Assembly (NCBI GenBank): GCA_033725935.1
Contig: MU867068.1
Span: 497,681-561,680, forward strand
Direction of reading: 5' to 3'
Length of the DNA stretch: 64,000 nucleotides
DNA from: Cladorrhinum sp. PSN259
Lineage: Eukaryota; Ascomycota; Sordariomycetes; Sordariales; Podosporaceae
The notes beneath the pieces were generated by a model. The model had not been told where the DNA came from. It did no database searches and was given only the letters and a program-made list of their open reading frames with translations. Positions 35,804-48,080 of this stretch are shown here, piece by piece. Within the stretch, counting starts at the first letter, position 1; each line of letters starts with the position of its first letter. Both the position numbers and the translations under genes were made by a program.

Positions 35804-38097
35804 ATGGCTACCATTGCGCTTTCGCGTCCACTTCCCCCACAGCAGCATCCGCGTTCCTTGTCCTCCACGGCAACCATCACCCTCGAAAATATCAACACCA
35901 ATCCCCAGCAGTCCCAGCACCCCGGTGCCCTCCCGAACAAGCACATCCCCGTGTGTCCACCGGGCCCGGTCCCGCAAGAGGAACCCACCACACCTCCTCC
36001 ATCCCCGGGATCCTCCGGCGCTCATTCTAATTGTGCCCCTCAATCCCTTCTCTACCCTCCATCTCCGTCCCAGTTCCCTCGTCTCCAGTCCGGTAACCTC
36101 CCCCTGTACAAAATCACCGCCAATCAGATCGCTGCATCCCTCGATCACATTGCCCGTCAACCCTTACCGGAACCCGCCCAGGTATTCCCATGGCTGCACG
36201 GCCTTCATCCTTCCAACCAAGTCCAGCAGGCCTTTTTCACAGCCCGTAAACGTGCTCAGCGCAAGACGCCAACATGTCTACGCTGGATCACTCTGGTCAA
36301 AGCCGACGGCGATCTCACCGTATCTCGCCTTAAAGGAGCTGTAGCGCCTCATGAGATCCTACAGTTCGACGGGAGCGGTCCAGAGTTCCTAGAGATTGAC
36401 CCGCGCGAAGGGTTCTCAGTCAGGAACTTCCAGATCCAAACCGCCAAGGCTGCCATGACGAGCGACATAATTATTTATGGCAATGATGAAGGGATGGTGA
36501 GGAAACTCGGTTGGGACATGGCTGCCGCGCAGCAAAAATGGAGGGCGAAGCATGAGATTGCCGAAAAGCAGTCACGGCATTCTAATCATCATCATCAGCA
36601 TCACCATGCTCTGCCGAGATACAACACTTTTGTCTGGGTGGGTGACTTTGCCAAGGAGTTTGATGAAAAGTTCCCCCAGATTGTGAGTGTCAATTCGCAG
36701 GGACAGCTGACGGGGAGGGTGTTGGACTTTTTCCATCAGGAGAGGAGGGAGATGTACGAGATGAGTCTTGCGAGCGAGGTCGCGACCAATGTTTGGTTAG
36801 GCCCGACGCCGGACCAGGGCGGCGAAGAGGAGCAGGCATTTGATGTGCTTATTGAGTGTAGTGACTTGGGTAGGTTGGATGTTGATAGGTTGAGGGCAAT
36901 TGTGGAGGGTGACGAAGGTGTGGGAGAAAATGAGGAGAACCAACAGGTCTTTTTGGAATTTCCGGCGAGCGGGAGTATTTTGGCGCCTACGTGGTCTCAT
37001 GCTGAGGCCGACGGGATTTTGGAGACTTGCAAGTGGGTTTGGCATATTGCGCATGGGACGCATCCTGCTACTTTAGAATCGACGGATGAGGACGGTGATG
37101 AGGCGATGGTCGAGACGGCTGACGGGGCGACGCGCCAGTTGAAGCTTCGTCCGCGGAAGGTTTTGTTCCACTGCGCAGATGGATATACCGAGTCGTCGAT
37201 GCTAGGGATTGCGTATTATAGTTACGCGACGGGACGACCGGTTCCGAATGCCTGGTTGCATCTGCACACTCACATGGAACGCAATTTCTTTGCTTATCCT
37301 TCGGATGTGGCGCTTTTGACCGCCATTGCTCCTCGTTTGCTACAGGAATCTCCTATTATGCGCGGGCGCAGCCTGTCGGAGATCACGACGCTGGTTAACG
37401 ACGAGCCCAAGTGGTTTACGGGATTCGATGGGAGCTTTCCGAGTCGTGTTTTGCCATACATGTATTTGGGCAACTTGGGGCACGCAAACAACCCAGATTT
37501 GCTGAGATCTCTAGGTATCGGCCAGATTCTGAGTGTTGGCGAGACCGCCATGTGGCGAGATGGCGAGCTGGAGGAGTGGGGGCCTGATAAGGTCTGTGTC
37601 GTTCAGAATGTGCAGGATAATGGTATCGACCCCCTCACCGAGGAGTTCGCGCGGTGTTTGGAGTTTATTGGTAAGTCGTTCTTTAGCCTTTGGTGCTCAT
37701 TATTGTCAGATGCTAACCCGAGGTTCTTGTGCATACAGACAATGGGCGTCGGAACGGAAGGGCCACGCTTGTCCACTGTCGCGTGGGCGTGTCACGGAGC
37801 GCCACCATTTGCATCGCCGAAGTGATGCAGCGTCTGGGCATCTCATTCCCTAGGGCGTACTGCTTTGTGCGAGCTCGCCGGCTCAACGTCATCATTCAAC
37901 CCCACCTCAGGTTCGCGTATGAGCTGCTGAAGTGGGAGGAGCGGTTGGGTATCGCGCCTGACGCTGAGGCGGATGCTGACGCTGATCCTTCAGCCGACTA
38001 TGTCGATGAGGAGGATGAGCCGGGATTCAAGCGCGAGCTTGAGTGGGCCGAAATTGCGAGGGAGATTGCTTTGATGAATCGGCCTTATACGAGATAA
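35804..38097 (+). CDS. pps1: Dual-specificity protein phosphatase, Pps1 type
   Basis: Fungal dual-specificity phosphatase related to yeast Pps1, which dephosphorylates Tyr and Thr and is linked to cell-cycle control. Exons 35804-37670 and 37739-38097 give 741 residues. The start is in good context (CACCATGGCT). Residues 1-110 are Pro/Ser-rich. The conserved Pps1 N-terminal region follows (TPTCLRWITLVKADGDLTVSR; FVWVGDFAKEFDEKF). A pseudo-phosphatase-like HCADGYTESSMLG segment lies near residue 460. The DSP catalytic domain begins about residue 545 (RVLPYMYLGNLGHANN), and its loop HCRVGVSRS has catalytic C636 and R642 in the second exon. The intron (GTAAGT, GCTAAC, CATACAG) falls directly before this loop. 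The first HCx5-like segment ends in S-S-M and lacks the arginine, as expected for an inactive repeat. Confidence 0.93.
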
Positions 38098-40664
38098 ATA
38101 TCTTCTTTTTTATCAGTGGGAAAGGTTGGGAAAAGCAAAGAAAGAAGCAGAGAGAACTGATTACTTGACTCGGCTTGGAATATGGCTGGGGAAAAGTTTT
38201 GAGTACAGCTGCTGGGTACGATGTTCCTTTTTCAAGTCTCTGGAAAATTGGGCTTGTTTGGGATATATCACGGGATTTCCAAAGGGAAAAAAGCTTTTGG
38301 GTTATGGAGAGATGGAAAAGGACGGATGGAAGGGGGGGTGGGTTTTGAAAGAAAAAAAAGAAGCAAAAAGGTTTGTGTTAGGATTCGAAATCTTGGTTCG
38401 GGAGGAGGATGGTGGCATTCTATTCCCCTTTTTTCCTTCCTTTTTATATGTCCGGCTCCTTTGTTTTTCTTCTTCTTCTGGTTCCGCCGGCATTTTATTT
38501 TGTTCGAATTGTTTTGTAAACTCTATTGGGAAACAGGAACTTGGGATTGGGGGGAAACAAACCAACACATACGACACACGACACACGCACAAAATACCCG
38601 TTCAATACTTGGTTGCTTGGTTTTTAAGGATGGATAACTCGGGCGTTTTTTATTTCAGCTTCTCTTTTCTCGACTCGGCTCTAATGTTACTTACGAGCAG
38701 AGCGGGCATGGTTTTTACCTTTGATTTTATGGCGATGGATATCAACAACGGCTTTGGGGGGTTGAGAGGAAGACACAGACACCCGTATAAGGAATGATGG
38801 ATTACCGCCGATTCGTTGGATTATGGGATACACGAGGAAAGAGAGAAAGGAGGATGTTATTGGGAACGATTTTATTTTATTTTTCTTGTGCTGGAACACA
38901 TGTATGGTTTTATGACTTTTTCTTCTTCTTCTCGGATGATTTGCTTTGTTTTTGTTTCTTTTTTCTTGTGGGATCACGGGATATTTTGATGTAACTTTTT
39001 TTTCTACTTATTTTGTTGAGTTGTGTTTTTTTGGGGGTTCTTGTTCAGGTTCAGTTTGTTTTAAAGTTTTTCAAGTTGTTGTAAAGTGTTTGTTAGTAAC
39101 TATATTTTCTGTATGTGGAATGAAATGGCAAATGGAAATTGCTACTCTTTTTGATCCTGATATAGTGTTAAGTTAGCGATGAGGGTTTTTTCCAGCTTTG
39201 TTCTTGTTGCACCTTGCTCTCTATTGATCTCATAGACTATGTTTATATTTAAAGATGGAGGTACCGTTTGTAAGAGTGTTTTTGCCTTTAAGTTTCCCTT
39301 GGTTTCAAATTTCGGCCTAAAACGTTCTTTTACTGTGTCATGTGGTTGTTATGTTGACATGTTTGACTGCCTGTATTCTATTTAAGACTACATACGATGC
39401 TTTCTAATTTGACCGACATATATATCCGCGTTGCAAATCTTTTTTTTAAAAAAGAACTTTTCGAGGTTCCGTTCAAGGCGTGCGTGCGTGCGGTGCGGGA
39501 GCTGGTTATCATGAATTTTATATATAATCAAAATGTTATGTATATATACTATAATTAGGTCATCTTTATAAGTTTACCAGGGGGTAAAATAACTTGTGTA
39601 TAAAAAAAAGACGTTTTAAAAGCACCAGGTTAAGTGGGTGGGTTGGGTGGGTTTCCAGGTCTTTTGCAGGTTGTCATTCATTTTTATAAGTCTTTTAAAT
39701 ATCTATCAGTGAAAGAACAAGTTTAATTAGTTGTGCTGTTGATATATATATATGCTGAATGTGCCCCCCCAAGTTTAACCATCTTGGTTTAAGCTGCGGT
39801 TATGCTACGTTCAATCAACAAGTTGGGATCTATCAACAATTATCCAGCATGTTCGTTACATGTAAATTCACAAGAGCACAACTCCAGATGAGGTGAAAGA
39901 TGTCTGTCTATATGGACACGTCACTCTGCAACTCGTCCCTCCTGATCAAGAGACCTCTACGGCGCTTCTGGAGGAGCAGGATATCGTAGCACCGGACACA
40001 TCAGACACGGCAAGAAAATATTGGACTCTGAAAGGCAGATTTGCATCCTAGGGCGACCGATGAGAAAATAAAAAATCTACGCGGTCCCGCTTTTTTGTCT
40101 ACGTTAATTCTTTACAGCGAAGCACCAAAGAGTCCTTTTTTAAATAGCGATTTCTTTCCTCCCGAGTCTCTTGAACCATCTGACTGGACCCTCCCTCTGT
40201 CCCATCATCTGGAAAAGTCAAGCCCAGTCCAGGTAGGTCCCTCGCCCACACTTTTTCTTCGCTACTTGTAGTAGTAGTTATCAGAAAGGAAAAAAAAAAA
40301 ACTCCTTTGCCCTTCCCGATATCCATTCCCATTTCAGTCCTTTCCTTCCTTCCTCTTTCCCGCCTTGCCTAACCTCCCTCCCCTCCCAAAGATGAATAAG
40401 TGCCTTTCTCCTTTTTAAGGACAAAATCTCAAGGCATGTAGTGTAATGTAAAAAAAACCAAACAAAAGCAGCTCCCCAGACCAGTTTCCCATTTCAAAAC
40501 GCCAGGCTAGTTTGAAAGGATTAAAAAAAAAGTGATGTGATGAATTACAACAACGAATAAGGTGGCATAGTTTGTAGGGGGATTAGCCCCCAATTTCTCA
40601 ACTCTTCACCCTTTCTCTCATGATCTCTCCCATTTCCATTATTGAAGAGACTAAACAGGCCGGA
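38098..40664. other. Long convergent 3' intergenic region
   Basis: About 2.6 kb between the stop codons of the phosphatase and TAF4. It becomes strongly T- and A-rich from about 38850 to 39800, with TATATA stretches. An open frame at 38126-38797 follows the phosphatase stop directly but has a composition typical of UTR (Phe/Lys/Gly runs) and no family features. No gene called. Confidence 0.55.
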
Positions 40665-42788
40665 TTATCTCGGCGTGGAAGAGTCCAGTTTGATATAAGC
40701 ATCTTGGATCGCTTTCACATCGCGGCCATCTCTCTCCAGAACAACCACCCAGTCTCTGAGTTGAATGTTCTTCCCCTTCTCCTTGTCTTCACGCCATGTA
40801 CCCAGACGGACCTTCCCGTCTTGGGTCAATGTAGTCTTCTCCGGGATTGCCCCTTTAGCGCCGCCCGCGGAAGTCGGTGTACCCGGGTCCTGCGCGCTTG
40901 CCCTAGGGGTGCTAGGCCCGCTGCCTGATTTCATCCATGAGTACTCCTTCCTCTTCTTCTTACCCATAAAAGACGTGACGGTAGTGGTAACATTTGCTGT
41001 GCTGGCTTCTGCAGTAGCTCTTGCCGCGTTCTTTTTGAGCTCTTTCTTGGTAGGAGCCTTGAGCTCAGCTTCCGGGGCTACCGAAGTAGGAGTTCCAGGA
41101 GCCGCGGACCCAGCCCGAGAAGCACCCTGAGCTGCCTCGGGATTTTGACGCTTTTGACGCTTGCGAAGTCGCTGTTCCTCGATGTCACGCTCACCCTTGG
41201 CGTTCAATCTGACGGCCGCGTTGATGTCTTTGGAAAGTAGAGCATCCTTAGGGGTCGCCTTCTGGCCAGTAGAAAACGAGTCGAACGACCCTGAACAGCA
41301 TGATTAGCAAGGGACTAAACGAAAAGAGGTACACAGCTTCATACTCTTTGATGATTCGCCATTGGTGGCGTCTATTGGGAGAGAATCGAGGCCAGTCCGA
41401 AGAGGAACAGCGACATCAGCCCATTCAGGTGGGATTTCGCCGTGTGATGTCTTTTGCCGAGTAGTGGCCGCAACATTCGCATCCTCGATCAACTCTCTGA
41501 GGCGATGCTTGGTAGATATCGACAGCAGTGCCAACTGATCAACCAAGTACGCATCATGAGGTACAAAGCTGCCTGATGTCGAAACTATTGCACCGCCAGG
41601 TGTGATCTTGGTGTTCACAATGACCTTTGGGGGCTGCCACTCTTGTGGAGCCCTCATTTTGCCCGCAGCATTCTGGTTTTTTAGGTCTAGGTTCAGATTG
41701 AGCCCATACTCCTTCGAGATCTTGTCCGCCCGCCCATGGAGGTTGGCGATGATCAGGAAAGGATTCCGAAGTTCGTTTGCCCGTACAACAGCCAGTCGTT
41801 GAGCAGCATCTTCCCATGCTTTGCGAGCAGCTTCTGCCTCAAACTCCTCCTGGCTTAGATTTGTGGTCTCGGCAGGACGGTTTGCAGCACCTGCGCCGTA
41901 GAAAGAGCCCTTGGCCCCTGGTGCATTTGCGCCGAGACCAGTCTTTGCTTCCTGAGCAAATGATCCACCGTACAACTCAGCCAGATACTGTTCTTCAGCA
42001 CGCAGATCTATACCAGTGCCAGCGAGCGAGTCGCTCACGTCGTATTCGAATTCCTTAGTCGAAACGGGTTTCGAGGGAGGAAGCATGGCACCGGGAGTCG
42101 GTGGTAGTGGCGCAGGAGTTATCGGGGCCATCATCGCATTCGTATACTGCTGCTGCGGCTGTACATGCTGTTGTTGTTGGGGAGCGTGATGCTGGGTTGG
42201 GAGACTCGGGGTGAGAGGAGTGGATGGTGCGGGCGTGGGAGGATGTGATGGGCGCGCCTCGGGAAGAGCCAGAGTCGGGGTTTGTACCGGAGACTGCACA
42301 GAATGTCCGTTGACGTTATATTGGTTCGTGTAGTTCTGAATCGGTTGGGGAGTCGGCGGAGCAAGATTAGTGTAGCTAGGGGAAGCAAGAGGCCCCGGGG
42401 AGGGAGCTGCTGCTTGTGGGCTCATCGCGAATCCCGACGGGGAATACTGCGGCGCATGATGTTGCTGGTGCGATTGTGGGTGCGCCTGAGGGTGCGGTGA
42501 TGGGCTTGACTGCGCGGGTGAATCGACAGAGGTACGGGGCCGCTTGTTCGCTTGACCGGGCATTTGCTGATAAGTCACCTGGGGAGTGTTGAGAGGGGAG
42601 GGTGTATGTTGCGGTGGGGAGTAAGGCGGCTGTCGCTGTTGCTGCTGCATCTGCGACATTTGCGGCATCTGTTGTTGCATTCCCATCGGATGTTGCATGT
42701 GCGATACCTGATGCGCCTGGTGGCCTTGGTGAGATACCTGTGCCATCTGAGGTGGTGCCTGCGGTACCTGGGGCTGTGGTTGCGCCAT
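40665..42788 (-). CDS. taf4: TFIID subunit 4 (TAF4)
   Basis: Core TFIID subunit that pairs with TAF12 through a histone fold. Exons 41345-42788 and 40665-41290 give 689 residues. The first 230 residues are Gln/Pro/His-rich (QQQRQPPYSPPQHTPSPLNTP). The conserved TAF4 C-terminal domain starts near residue 245 (YDVSDSLAGTGIDLRAEEQYLAELYGG). It includes HDAYLVDQLALLSISTKHRLRELIEDA in exon 1 and ends QLRDWVVVLERDGRDVKAIQDAYIKL. The intron (GTATGA donor, GTTCAG acceptor) joins GESSK to RSFDSFSTGQ. Glutamine-rich activator-binding tails are usual in this family. Confidence 0.93.
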
Positions 42789-43633
42789 GGTCGAATGTCG
42801 AGATGTGTGGGTGGTGATAGAAATTGAGATTCGAGATGCGGTCTGGCAACCTGGGGAAGCAAGCGACTAAATGCGGGATTCGTCAAGGTTTCAGGAAAGA
42901 GGGGCGTGGCCTGGTTCCGATTTTGTCGTTGGTTGTTGTAAAGTAGAAACCAGCGCTCGTGGTGGGGGAGTCGTGCAAAGTCAAAAGCGTTGAGCTGCAA
43001 CCCAGAGTCAAGAATCGCAGTCGTCAAAAGACCCAGGCAGGCAAGCCCGCGTTGCCGGCCAAAGCAAAAGCTCCCTTCCCCGTACCTTCCATCCGCCAGA
43101 ACCAATTCCTCGATAAGGTTCGAATCGATCGTGAGGTCGTAATGTTCCCTTCCTGAATGGGCCTTTACGTGTGGGGTCGGCGCAATCGATGAGGGCCGTG
43201 GCGCTGGTGGTTTGCGTCGGCGCTCTCCAATATACGGCAGTCACGTCCAGTTCAAAATCCAAAGTCAAGACCTCACCACTGAGTCTGTCGCGTTCGGCCA
43301 AGTCACGTGTTAGCGCCAGACTGGGTGTCTCAACTTGGCCTGTGCTCGCAGCATGTCAGTGCTTGGAGAGTTGCAACCCGCGAGCTGCAGAGGTGGGTCC
43401 ATCCATCTAATCCATTGCAACTTTTAAACCTTCTTCCAACTCTAGGTATCTCCTCGCACCATGTCCAAGGTTCATTACACCTGCACCTCCTTACCCAGTT
43501 TCTGCCTGAGAATCTATTCGGTCGCGCAGTTGAGATTGAGTCCTCGAGCCCAAAACACACCCCAATCAAGGTCCAAAGTGAATGATTGAGACTTTAATTC
43601 AGTGTTCTTCTACCAGCTACTATCTATTATCTA
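42789..43633. other. Intergenic region TAF4 / secreted-protein pseudogene
   Basis: TAF4 promoter and leader plus the 3' flank of the pseudogene. No coding frame supported. Confidence 0.5.
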
Positions 43634-44551
43634 TTATCCCTCGCCCACCCCGACTATGGTGAGCTTTCCATCGATTGATCGTCCTAGGTTTTTTGGGTCT
43701 TCCTCGCAATTACTCCCATTCCCAGCCTGATACTTCTTTCTCCGTTTATCAGCTGGATACTCGTTTCTCCATTTCCTAAACCACCTCAATATATTCCAGT
43801 CCTTGCCTCCATCTCCACTACATGTATACAATCCTTTGACTATGACCGCACAACCATCCGCATAGGACCTCACGCCATCAGCTACCCCCGAGCTGGTGCC
43901 CCCACAAGTATTCAGAATATCAAGTGCGCCATCAGCAATGTTGTGCCAGCTGTCAAGCGTCTTGACATTGTCATCCTGTATCACGTTGTATCTGTCAGTA
44001 AGAGTGCTCATAATTATAGAAACAAGACACGAAGGTAATCAACTTACTGCATTGCACCAGTAAACGGCTGCACCCCAAGAGCAGCTCATTCTGTCACACC
44101 CATGGCGGAATCTGGGGACGCCTCTAACTTTGCGGAGATATTCAATGCCTTCCATGATGCGATTTGCCGGGGCAGTGTGATTGAATATGTCGCATTGAGT
44201 ATGGCCCAGCGGGTGTTAAAAGGTCCAAGTCACATTGTGTACCTGTGTATGGGGAGCAGCCTCCTTGGCGAGAATAGGGGAGAACTAGGCGCCGTACTCA
44301 GGGTTCGTCCCCAAGAGCTCGGCGTGGACCTCCTCAATCGTTCTCGTGAGATTAATGTGCGGGCCACCGGGTGAAACCTCGACGTTCTAGGTGACGGGGA
44401 CGGGATTCCCATCGGTCAAGGGCGCAGCTTGCTGTTGGTGCTTGGTCAGTACATGAGGGAAATAAACGCAAGGATGAGGGTGGGACTTCTGGTTGCTTAC
44501 AGAACCAGCCAGCAGGGCGGTCACGGCGGATATGACGTTGAAGAATTTCAT
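43634..44551 (-). pseudogene. Decayed small secreted-protein gene
   Basis: Exon 1 (44501-44551) encodes a good signal peptide, MKFFNVISAVTALLAGS, ending at a GTAAGC donor. Exon 2 (44048-44431) reads in one frame with three stops: TAG at 44387-44389, TAG at 44285-44287 and TAA at 44216-44218. Exon 3 (43634-43975) reads DSWHNIADGALDILNTCGG and ends TAA. The layout (short mature domain, cysteines, GIEYLRKVRG, SCSWGAAVYWCN, W-x-x-IADGA) matches an uncharacterised family of small secreted proteins of filamentous ascomycetes. The gene frame is intact apart from the stops, so inactivation looks recent. All three stops can arise from C-to-T changes at CpA (CAG or TGG to TAG, CAA to TAA), the signature of repeat-induced point mutation, though also of ordinary transitions. 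Not restored here; role unknown. Confidence 0.7.
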
Positions 44552-46056
44552 TGTTGCTAGCGGAGGGAATAAGACTGGATGAAATCTGCTGTGATGTTTG
44601 GAAATGCGTCCTAGAAGAGGATAAGAGATGCCGGGAAAAGAGAGTGTGTGTCGAGAACTTGCGAGATGGAAGTGGGTGAATGGTAAGTATGAAGGGTTGA
44701 TGGGAAGATGAAGAGATAAGAGAGGGATGGATCAGGAGACTGGGAGATGGCTGGGGATTTGAGCAGATTGGATAATCTCAGACATTCCTTCCTTCTACGG
44801 TCAACATTCTTTTCTACCATGACTGTGGCCATCCCGATGTCCCGACAGCAGTGTCTGCGACTGCCTTTTTCGAAGCTCTTGTCATCGATCGCGATTTGCT
44901 TTCAGAAATCCAAAGGAACTCCAAGTCGGACCCAGGTGAACATGCAGTGCCTTTGAGCGGTACAGACGGGGTGCCTTCTTGAGTCTCGAAGGATTTGCCT
45001 GTCCACCTAGAGCTTCATGGTCGTTAACTTCACCGGACCTTCGAGGTTGTTGCCCGCATGAAACTCGTGTCTCGAGAGAAGGCGGGTTCTGCCCCCCGGA
45101 GCATCCGGTCCACGTACCCGAGCTAGTGTAGATTGTGTAAGTCCAGACCGGGACCAGATAGATGTATCCTCACGAGTCCTACCAAATCAGACAATACCTC
45201 CTGGTACATACCTGCCCATTTCCAGACCCAAGAAGAGTACAAGCCATCAAGAAAACTGACTAACCTCCTCCAAATCCTCCCAATGGCGGCTCTCATAGTA
45301 CTTACCCAATTTTATCGTCATCCATTACCATTAAACATCAGAAGAATGCCCATCCCACACGGCACTTTCCATAGCACCCCTGTCCAACCATGCATGAGAA
45401 ACCATCGCCACGGGACACACCCTCCATCCCATCCCACCCAAACCCCCCACCCCCACAAAATTACCTTCACGATTCTAGTAATCATCAACCTACAGACAGG
45501 CCCGGCCGGCACCTTATCCCCCCCCCCCCCCCCCCCAGGAAAAGCCACTCAAACGCACTACCAAAGAAATTTAAATATAATCATGCGTGCATGGACTTTC
45601 TTCATATTTAATATATATATTTCTCAATAAAAATATGTGTACCTGCTGAAAAACCTTGAAACCAAGCCAACTTGAGGGGAATATTTCTGCAAACTCGTAC
45701 AACAACACATCGATATTCCCAGAACCAAAAAAAGAAACAGACTCAAGAGGTATCAACAAAGCCAAAAACCAGCAAAACCGTTTTTTTTCTTCGAGTGATG
45801 AATCAATCAATCCATTCCCCCCTCTTTCTCCCTTTGAACTCCGCTTGCTCAATAATCCCTTTTCCAAGAAGAATCGCTCGCTTCGTCAAAAATACCCCAA
45901 ACAAGAAATGCGCGAAAATTTTTGGTATGATAATGATGCCTCCAAACACAAAACAGTAAAAACAGTTCCCCTTTTTCCCCTTCAAAACTCCTTGCAATGC
46001 GATGACAGGAAATAGCAAAATGCTTCAAAAAACGAAAACGCTAAGAATGAGCTTCT
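44552..46056. other. Intergenic region with C run
   Basis: About 1.5 kb between the pseudogene start and the LRR gene stop. A 19-C run lies at 45528-45546. Open frames at 45133-45630 and 45656-46015 look like pyrimidine- or adenine-rich noncoding DNA. Confidence 0.5.
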
Positions 46057-48080
46057 TCAAAGCTTCCGGCCAAACATGTATGATCCATACATGCCGCCAA
46101 CATCCGACCGCGCAACGGGAATCTTTCTCATTCCCCACGAATCGGCGCCCATCTTCCACGGCCGTCTACCGTCGTCCTTATTGCTGACGGTAATGTCCTT
46201 GCTCGGCTGCCTGACCATCCATCCGCGAATGCCGCACTCCGTAAGCCGCCATCCCGTTCTCTCAACAGCAGCCGTCGACTTGGTCACCCGCTTGAACACG
46301 TCCTCGGCAATCTCGACTACCTCGAGTGGCTCCGAAAACGCCCGGAGAATTGCGCATCCACTGCTGAAGAGGTAGACGAGGTCAAGCTCAGTGCCCCAGA
46401 GGTCAGAGAGGTCAAGATACTTGAGGCTGTGGGGCACCCAGTCGAGCTGCATCTGGACATCATCATCATCCTCATCGGGGACGAAGAGGCGGTTGACCTG
46501 CTGAAGGGGAAGGGAGCGGCCGACGGACAGCTCCTCGAGGTGCTTGGTTAAAGGTCTGAGAAGGTCAATGTGGGAGGCATCCATCTTGCTGCCCTTCAAG
46601 CTGAGAGACTTGAGTGTCTTGGGAAGCACTGGAAGGAGCTCGCTGATGGTCTCAACATCAAAAAGCTGGTGGCTTCTGGCATCGGTCGCAAGGCTCAGGA
46701 AGACAAGCTCCTTGGCCGCGGGATGATGAGCCAAAAAGTCAATCACGCCTCTTGCCGAGAGCATGGTGCACTTGGCAAGGTTCAGGTGGGTGAGCTTAGC
46801 GGTTGGGGGGATCGATGCCAAGGCGGCATCCGTGATGCGGGTGCCTGCGACATCGAGGTGGGTAAGATGTGGGAGTCTGGGAAGGATGACCTCGAAGATG
46901 GAAGCAGGGAGAGTCAGGCACTTGTGAAGGGAGAGGCGACGAATCGAGAGCTCGGTGGGCCAATCGGGCGATACTATCGACGAGAAGGCCTCCTTGAACT
47001 TGGTTGAAGTGCAACCGCAAAAGTCAACAGCCTGCAACCTCGGCAACCCCAAAAACAACTTCCTCAACACATTTGCATCCAGGTCATCGTCGATGTACTC
47101 CTGGCCAAGGAACTCCTGCAGGTTAGGGGTGAGCTCGAGGCATCGAAGAAGGGTCTCGGAGGTGAGGTTTCGTGCTTTCGAGCGCTCAGCCGCAGTGAGG
47201 AAGAGCTGTGCGGGGTTAAAGTGGCAAAAGTCCAATCGCCGGACAATGGTCCCCAAGGTTGGGTGGGCAGAGATGTGGGAGAGGAACTTTTGGAAGATTC
47301 TCGAGTGGGGGATAGTGATCTTGCTGTACAAGGTTGTCAAAGTCGCGATGTGGAGCGTCCTGGACGTCAACAACAAGGACATGAGATCGACATTGCGCCG
47401 TGCGATACCATTGGGTGGAATATCGAGGGCAAGGAGGTTGATGATGGAGGCTACACCACGACATCAGTTAGCACTATCTGCTCCAACGGCAACAATCATA
47501 GTATCTACTTACTAAGGATCTCGGTGGGGAGTCTCTCAATGGCAGCTTCACCAGGCTTAGGACCAGTGCGCTTGGGAGCGGTCTTTGGGGTGAGCTTGAA
47601 TGCTTGATGCAGGACTTGGAGGTCTCCAAAGCTCTTGCTGGAGATCTTTCCTTTGACCTGGATCTCCTTCCAGCCTTTGAAGGAGTCGGCCGGGGTCCAG
47701 TACCCAAGGAGCTTGCTGTTGGGATGGGTGACGGGTGGTTGGAATTGGGCAGTGACTGTTTGCGTCTGGATCATCTTGTGATCCTGTGATGAACTGCCGG
47801 TGGACTCGGTAGGGCTGGGTGTAGGTGGGTAGTCGTCGATGACAGCTTCGGTATCAAGATACGATGAGATCTTGGTACTCGAGAAGGTCTGGGGTAGGAT
47901 GCTTTCGTTCTCCCGGATTGACGAAAAGGAACAGCGGGAGGCCCGGTCCGGGGTGGACGGTCGGCTGTCCATGCTTAAGTAGTCTGTTGGGGAGCTTGAG
48001 GGGGAGCAGTCCCTCGGAGATGCCCTCAGGGGTACGAAGGGCAGATGGAGATGAGCTGGTCTCGGCTTGGAAACCGCCAT
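46057..48080 (-). CDS. F-box-like leucine-rich-repeat protein
   Basis: Exons 47513-48080 and 46057-47450 give 653 residues. The N-terminus is Ser/Pro-rich and probably disordered. An F-box-like start (AIERLPTEIL-TSIINLL) spans the intron near residue 185. It is followed by leucine-rich repeats with segments such as LPHLTHLDVAGTRITDAALASIP and LTHLNLAKCTMLSARGVIDFL, as in the AMN1/Grr1 type. The C-terminus has LDLSDLWGTELDLVYLF and a Trp-rich end (GMRKIPVARSDVGG). The likely role is substrate selection in an SCF ubiquitin ligase, but the F-box is only recognisable by its first helix and the target is unknown. Confidence 0.85.

Noticed and set aside
38126..38797. 223-codon frame right after the phosphatase stop
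   Set aside because: Composition is like 3' UTR with Phe/Lys/Gly runs; frame differs from the phosphatase and no features are seen.
43100..43125. tRNA-like GGTTCGAATC B-box
   Set aside because: No matching A-box, acceptor stem or anticodon arm upstream.
44216..44389. UAG editing as an explanation for the secreted-protein gene
   Set aside because: Two stops are UAG but the third is UAA, which single A-to-I editing cannot turn into a sense codon; no intron removes it.
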